A stretch of DNA of 64,000 bases from Kribbella caucasensis (lineage in GTDB: Bacteria; Actinomycetota; Actinomycetes; Propionibacteriales; Kribbellaceae). The notes under the pieces were generated by a model that searched no databases, was not told where the DNA came from, and was given only the letters and a program-made list of their open reading frames with translations. Position numbers and translations under genes: made by a program. Shown in pieces: positions 60,796-64,000 of this stretch. Each line of letters starts with the position of its first letter. Position 1 is the stretch's first letter. The stretch spans positions 34,426 through 98,425 of the forward strand of contig NZ_SNWQ01000027.1 of the NCBI RefSeq assembly GCF_004361855.1, read 5' to 3'.

Positions 60796-62583
60796 TCAGG
60801 AACCGGTGGAGATGCGGTCGGTGGCAACTGGGGTGTACGGGTCGTGGGCGGTCAGGTAGTTGGCGAAGGCATCGATGTCGAGACCGCCGAAGAACTTGTC
60901 CGTGGCGGTGGTGAAGGCCGGGAAGCCGTCACCCCCGTCGGAGAGGAAGTTGTTCGTGACGATCCGGTACGTCGTACCGTCGACCAGCGGCTGACCCGCG
61001 ATCTTGATCGAGCCGGCCACCACCTTCGAGCCCGCCGGAGCAGCCGGGTTCCACGTGTAGGCGATGCCCGCGACCTGGAGCACCTTGAACTTCGGCGCCT
61101 CCGGACCGTTGACGCCGGAGAACTGCTGCTCGAGCAGGGCCTTGATCTGGGTGCCGGTCATGTCCATCGAGACCAGGTAGTTGTTGAACGGCTGCACGGT
61201 GAACGCCTGCCCGAAGGTGACCTCCCCGCCGGTCGAGGCCAGATCGGCCCGGATGCCGCCAGGGTTCATGAACGCCGCAACGGGGGTCTTGCCGTTCGTC
61301 ACGGTCGACGCGTCGGCCAACTGCGCGTCCGCGATCAGGTTGCCCAGCGGCGACTCCAGTGAGTCGTCGGCAGTCCGCGACACCGACGGCGTCGTCAGGT
61401 GGCCGATCACCTTGTTCGCGATCGGCGCGACCAGGGTCTGGTACTTGGTGATCAGCGCGGTGGTCCGGGGGTCCTTCGCCACGTCCTGGGTGACGATCTG
61501 GTTGTTCGCCAGGGTGTTCACGCGATCGACGTCTCCGGTGGCGTTGTCGATGCTGAGCCGCACGTCGGTGATCAGCTTGCCGAAGGAGGAGGCGCTGGTG
61601 ATCAGCCGTGGCTGCTTGTCGCTGTCGGGGAGCGAGCAGTTGTAGCCCTGGTGGGTGTGGCCGGAGATGATCATGTCGATCTCTGGGCTCAGGGCGTTGT
61701 TGATCTCGACGATGGGGCCGGAGATACCGGGGCAGCTGTTGTATGCCCTCGGGTCGGCCGGGAAGCCGCCCTCATGCAGCAGCACCACGATCGACTCGAC
61801 ACCCTTCTTCTTCAGGATCGGCACCAGCCGGTTCGCGGTCTCGGCCTCATCGGTGAACTGAAGGCCCTCGACGCCGGACTTGGTGACGATGTTGGGGGTG
61901 TTCTCCAACGTCATGCCGATGAACGCGACCTTCCGGCCGTCCTTGAAGGTCTTGATCTTGTAGGGCGCGAACAGCGTGGTCCGGGTGTTCTCGAAGAAGA
62001 CGTTCGCCGAGAGGTACTTGAACTTCGCGCCCGGGAACGGGTGTTCCGGGTCGGGACAGGAGTTCTGGTTGTTCTGTCCGTCGCCGTCGGGCAGGCAGCC
62101 GCCGGACTGCATCCGGAGCAGTTCACGCCAGCCCTCGTCGAACTCGTGGTTGCCGACCGACGCGGCCTCCAGGCCCATCCCGTTCAGCGCCTCGATCGTC
62201 GGCTCGTCGTGGAACGCCGCCGACAGCAGTGGTGAGGCACCGATCAGGTCACCAGCCGCGACAGTGACGCTCTCCCGACCCTGGGCCGCTGCGGCCGCCC
62301 GCATCTGCTTCAGGTGCGTCGCGAGGTACTCCGCACCGCCTGCCGGCACACCGTTCACATTGCCGCTCGAGCTGGTCGGGCTGTTGGGCGCCAGGTTTCC
62401 ATGGAAGTCGTTGAGCGCGAGCAACTCGATCTGCGTGTGCGTCGGCTTGGGTTTCGCCGTCGTCGCCGCCTGGGTCACGGTTCCCCCCGTGGCCAAGCCG
62501 AGTACTACAGCGGCTCCGGCAGCCAGCAGGCCAACGGCCCGCGGTCCCCTCAGCCAAGCCCTGCCTCGTCCTGTGTAGGCCAT
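60796..62583 (-). CDS. Secreted 5'-nucleotidase/2',3'-cyclic phosphodiesterase-type metallophosphatase
   Basis: Protein of 595 aa. ATG 62583 starts a signal peptide (GLLAAGAAVVLGLATGGTVT). The dimetal phosphoesterase domain has LLALNDFHGNLAP, AAGDLIGASP, SVGNHEFDEGW and ISGHTHQGYNC; the C-terminal nucleotide-binding domain runs from about residue 380 (NLIADAQL, NPGGIRADLAS). Both domains of the 5'-nucleotidase family are present. It would release phosphate and nucleosides outside the cell. No C-terminal anchor is seen. Confidence 0.92.
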   Translation of the reverse strand: MAYTGRGRAWLRGPRAVGLLAAGAAVVLGLATGGTVTQAATTAKPKPTHTQIELLALNDFHGNLAPNSPTSSSGNVNGVPAGGAEYLATHLKQMRAAAAAQGRESVTVAAGDLIGASPLLSAAFHDEPTIEALNGMGLEAASVGNHEFDEGWRELLRMQSGGCLPDGDGQNNQNSCPDPEHPFPGAKFKYLSANVFFENTRTTLFAPYKIKTFKDGRKVAFIGMTLENTPNIVTKSGVEGLQFTDEAETANRLVPILKKKGVESIVVLLHEGGFPADPRAYNSCPGISGPIVEINNALSPEIDMIISGHTHQGYNCSLPDSDKQPRLITSASSFGKLITDVRLSIDNATGDVDRVNTLANNQIVTQDVAKDPRTTALITKYQTLVAPIANKVIGHLTTPSVSRTADDSLESPLGNLIADAQLADASTVTNGKTPVAAFMNPGGIRADLASTGGEVTFGQAFTVQPFNNYLVSMDMTGTQIKALLEQQFSGVNGPEAPKFKVLQVAGIAYTWNPAAPAGSKVVAGSIKIAGQPLVDGTTYRIVTNNFLSDGGDGFPAFTTATDKFFGGLDIDAFANYLTAHDPYTPVATDRISTGS

Positions 62584-62702
62584 GTCTTCTCCGTCGTCGA
62601 TTCGGTCACCGCTGGTGTGCGGTTCCGGGAAAATTACCGGACCCGGCGTGGCCGTACCAAGGACCTGGCCATGAACTGCCAAGGACCTTTTACGGTAGTC
62701 CA

Positions 62703-63620
62703 GTGACCCTCGAAGCAGTTCCCTCACCGTTGCCCCCGGCCACTGCCGCCGCCGTCACCGAACTCGCGCGCGCCGCAGCACAGAGCGACGGCGTGAATCC
62801 GCTGTCCGAGCGAACCCTGTTACACCTGGACGGCGAGCATCCGGGCGATCTGCACGTCCTCGCGTACATCGGTGAGCCGGGCACGCTCGGGGTATCCGGC
62901 CTGCAGACAGTCGGCGACCTGGTCGGCTACGCATCACTCGCACCGGACAGCTCGGCCCAACTGGTCGTGGCACCGCGCGCACGACGACAAGGCACCGGTA
63001 CTGCGCTGCTCCGGTTGCTGCTCGATCACGGCGGACCGGGGCTTCGGGTTTGGGCCCACGGTCGACTGCCTGGATCCGACGAACTCGCGGCGCGCCTAGG
63101 GCTCGGAGTGACCCGCGAGCTGTACTTTCTGCGCCGGATGAGTGGACCGCTTCCGAAGCCGGTATGGCCCGACGGCATCGCAGTACGGACGTTTGAGCCC
63201 GGGCGAGACGAGACTGCTTGGCTGGGGGTGAACGCTCGGGCCTTCGCGGAGCATCCGGAACAGGGCAGCTGGACCTCGTCGGATCTGGCGGACCGGATGG
63301 GGCAGCCTTGGTTCGATCCGAGGGGGTTCTTCCTTGCCGTGGAGAGCGAGACGGGGGCGGTTGCGGGGTTCCACTGGACGAAGGTGGAGGACTCCGTGGG
63401 CGAGGTCTACGTGGTCGGCGTCGACCCGGCGTACCAGGGATCCGGGCTGGGGAAGGCGCTCACGATCGAGGGACTGCGGCACCTGCAGGAGGACCGGGGG
63501 CTGTCGAGCGTCGTGCTTTATGTCGACGGGACGAACACCGCCGCGCGTGCGCTCTACGAGAAGCTCGGCTTCACGACGGCCGCGCTGGATGTCCAGTTCG
63601 GGCCCTCGGACGCCTTGTGA
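62703..63620 (+). CDS. mshD: Mycothiol synthase
   Basis: MshD, 305 aa, acetylates Cys-GlcN-Ins with acetyl-CoA in the last mycothiol step. Two GNAT domains in tandem: the first with LVVAPRARRQGTGTALLRLL, the second with VVGVDPAYQGSGLGKALTIE and ALYEKLGFTT. GTG 62703 at the start. Length and both acetyl-CoA motifs fit the family. The gene for step one, mshA, lies 45 kb away at 15865. Confidence 0.92.
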   Translation: MTLEAVPSPLPPATAAAVTELARAAAQSDGVNPLSERTLLHLDGEHPGDLHVLAYIGEPGTLGVSGLQTVGDLVGYASLAPDSSAQLVVAPRARRQGTGTALLRLLLDHGGPGLRVWAHGRLPGSDELAARLGLGVTRELYFLRRMSGPLPKPVWPDGIAVRTFEPGRDETAWLGVNARAFAEHPEQGSWTSSDLADRMGQPWFDPRGFFLAVESETGAVAGFHWTKVEDSVGEVYVVGVDPAYQGSGLGKALTIEGLRHLQEDRGLSSVVLYVDGTNTAARALYEKLGFTTAALDVQFGPSDAL

Positions 63621-63825
63621 GTGGTGTCACACCGAAATCAGTTCCTCACTTCGCGTCATAAGTCGCTCGTAGCCCCGTCCCACCATCAACCAGGAGCCGT
63701 CCGAGCCTCTCACCCCCCAGCCGGGCGGCTCCTGGCCCCCAGTTATCCACAGGGCTGCTTCGCAGCCCGGCCTCGCGGCCTCACGCCCAGTTACGATCGA
63801 CTCCGACTACGGAGGGCTGACGCTC

Positions 63826-64000
63826 GTGACCAACCGCAACCGGCTGACCATCCTCACCGCAGGCGCCTGCCTCCTCGGTGCCCTAACCGCCTGCACCACC
63901 CCCAGCCAGGGCCCCGGCAAAGTCGTTGCCTGGGGCTCTGGCCTGCGGGTTTACGGCCGTGTGACCGGTGTGGCGTGTGTGACGGGTGTGGCTCGTGAGG
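63826..64000 (+). CDS. Putative lipoprotein, 3' end cut by window
   Basis: Open frame from GTG 63826, preceded by GGAGGG, to the window end (58 codons). It begins MTNRNRLTILTAGACLLGAL and has the lipobox GALTACTT, so the product should be lipid-anchored outside. The visible mature part is GKVVAWGSGLRVYGRVTGVA and CVTGVAR, with repeated GV-T-GV elements. Too little is seen to name a family. The 205 bases before it hold no other gene. Confidence 0.55.
   Translation, partial: MTNRNRLTILTAGACLLGALTACTTPSQGPGKVVAWGSGLRVYGRVTGVACVTGVARE

Overview
The window is high-GC DNA from an actinomycete. Mycothiol genes (mshA, mshD), CarD, a GlnR-type regulator, phoU beside senX3/regX3, an HbhA-like protein and a Pls/PosA-family synthetase are all actinobacterial signatures. 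Protein style and gene order suggest Propionibacteriales, probably a Kribbella-like organism; this is inference from remembered family resemblance, not a search.

Layout. 1-6000: the end of a zinc metallopeptidase, then a giant Pls/PosA-type amino-acid polymerase translationally coupled to an M1 aminopeptidase. 6000-17200: a LysR/nitrilase divergent pair, then a conserved housekeeping block: ispF-ispD-carD, a lipoprotein, an iron-siderophore binding protein under an iron box, regX3-senX3 and divergent phoU with a PHO box between them, gpmA, a YbjN protein and mshA. 17200-25500: an SDR enzyme, an AbiE-type toxin-antitoxin pair with a long inverted-repeat operator, typA, two L,D-transpeptidases flanking a macro-domain protein, and the DUF2516/HbhA-like/XRE trio. 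25500-33500: asparaginase, YgfZ, an F420-type oxidoreductase, a DctA transporter divergent from its CitA/DcuS-type two-component system, and a nitrobindin-like protein. 33500-41500: DsrE, an acidic repeat-rich two-gene operon of unknown function, a membrane-fused molybdopterin oxidoreductase, a BKACE enzyme, dtd and an exported choice-of-anchor protein. 41900-46600: a sulfur operon (DUF4395, rhodanese, DUF1416) headed by a tiny Cys-containing leader peptide, then RDD, thioredoxin and OmpA-like proteins. 46900-52900: a tightly coupled exopolysaccharide operon (processive GT2, two beta-helix proteins, UDP-glucose dehydrogenase). 53100-56800: arfB and a three-gene membrane-anchored operon of unknown function facing a large membrane protein. 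56800-58900: a TnpB element inside a broken MerR-type regulator. 58900-64000: moaD, glnR, a small membrane protein, a secreted 5'-nucleotidase, mshD and the start of a lipoprotein gene.

The most interesting places are the Pls-like synthetase/M1 peptidase pair with its unusual linker insertion, the alginate-like uronic polysaccharide operon, the TnpB-disrupted MerR gene with its intact operator, the Cys leader peptide, the 126-bp-periodic acidic protein operon, and a family of intergenic palindromes seen three times. No rRNA, tRNA or CRISPR array was recognised.
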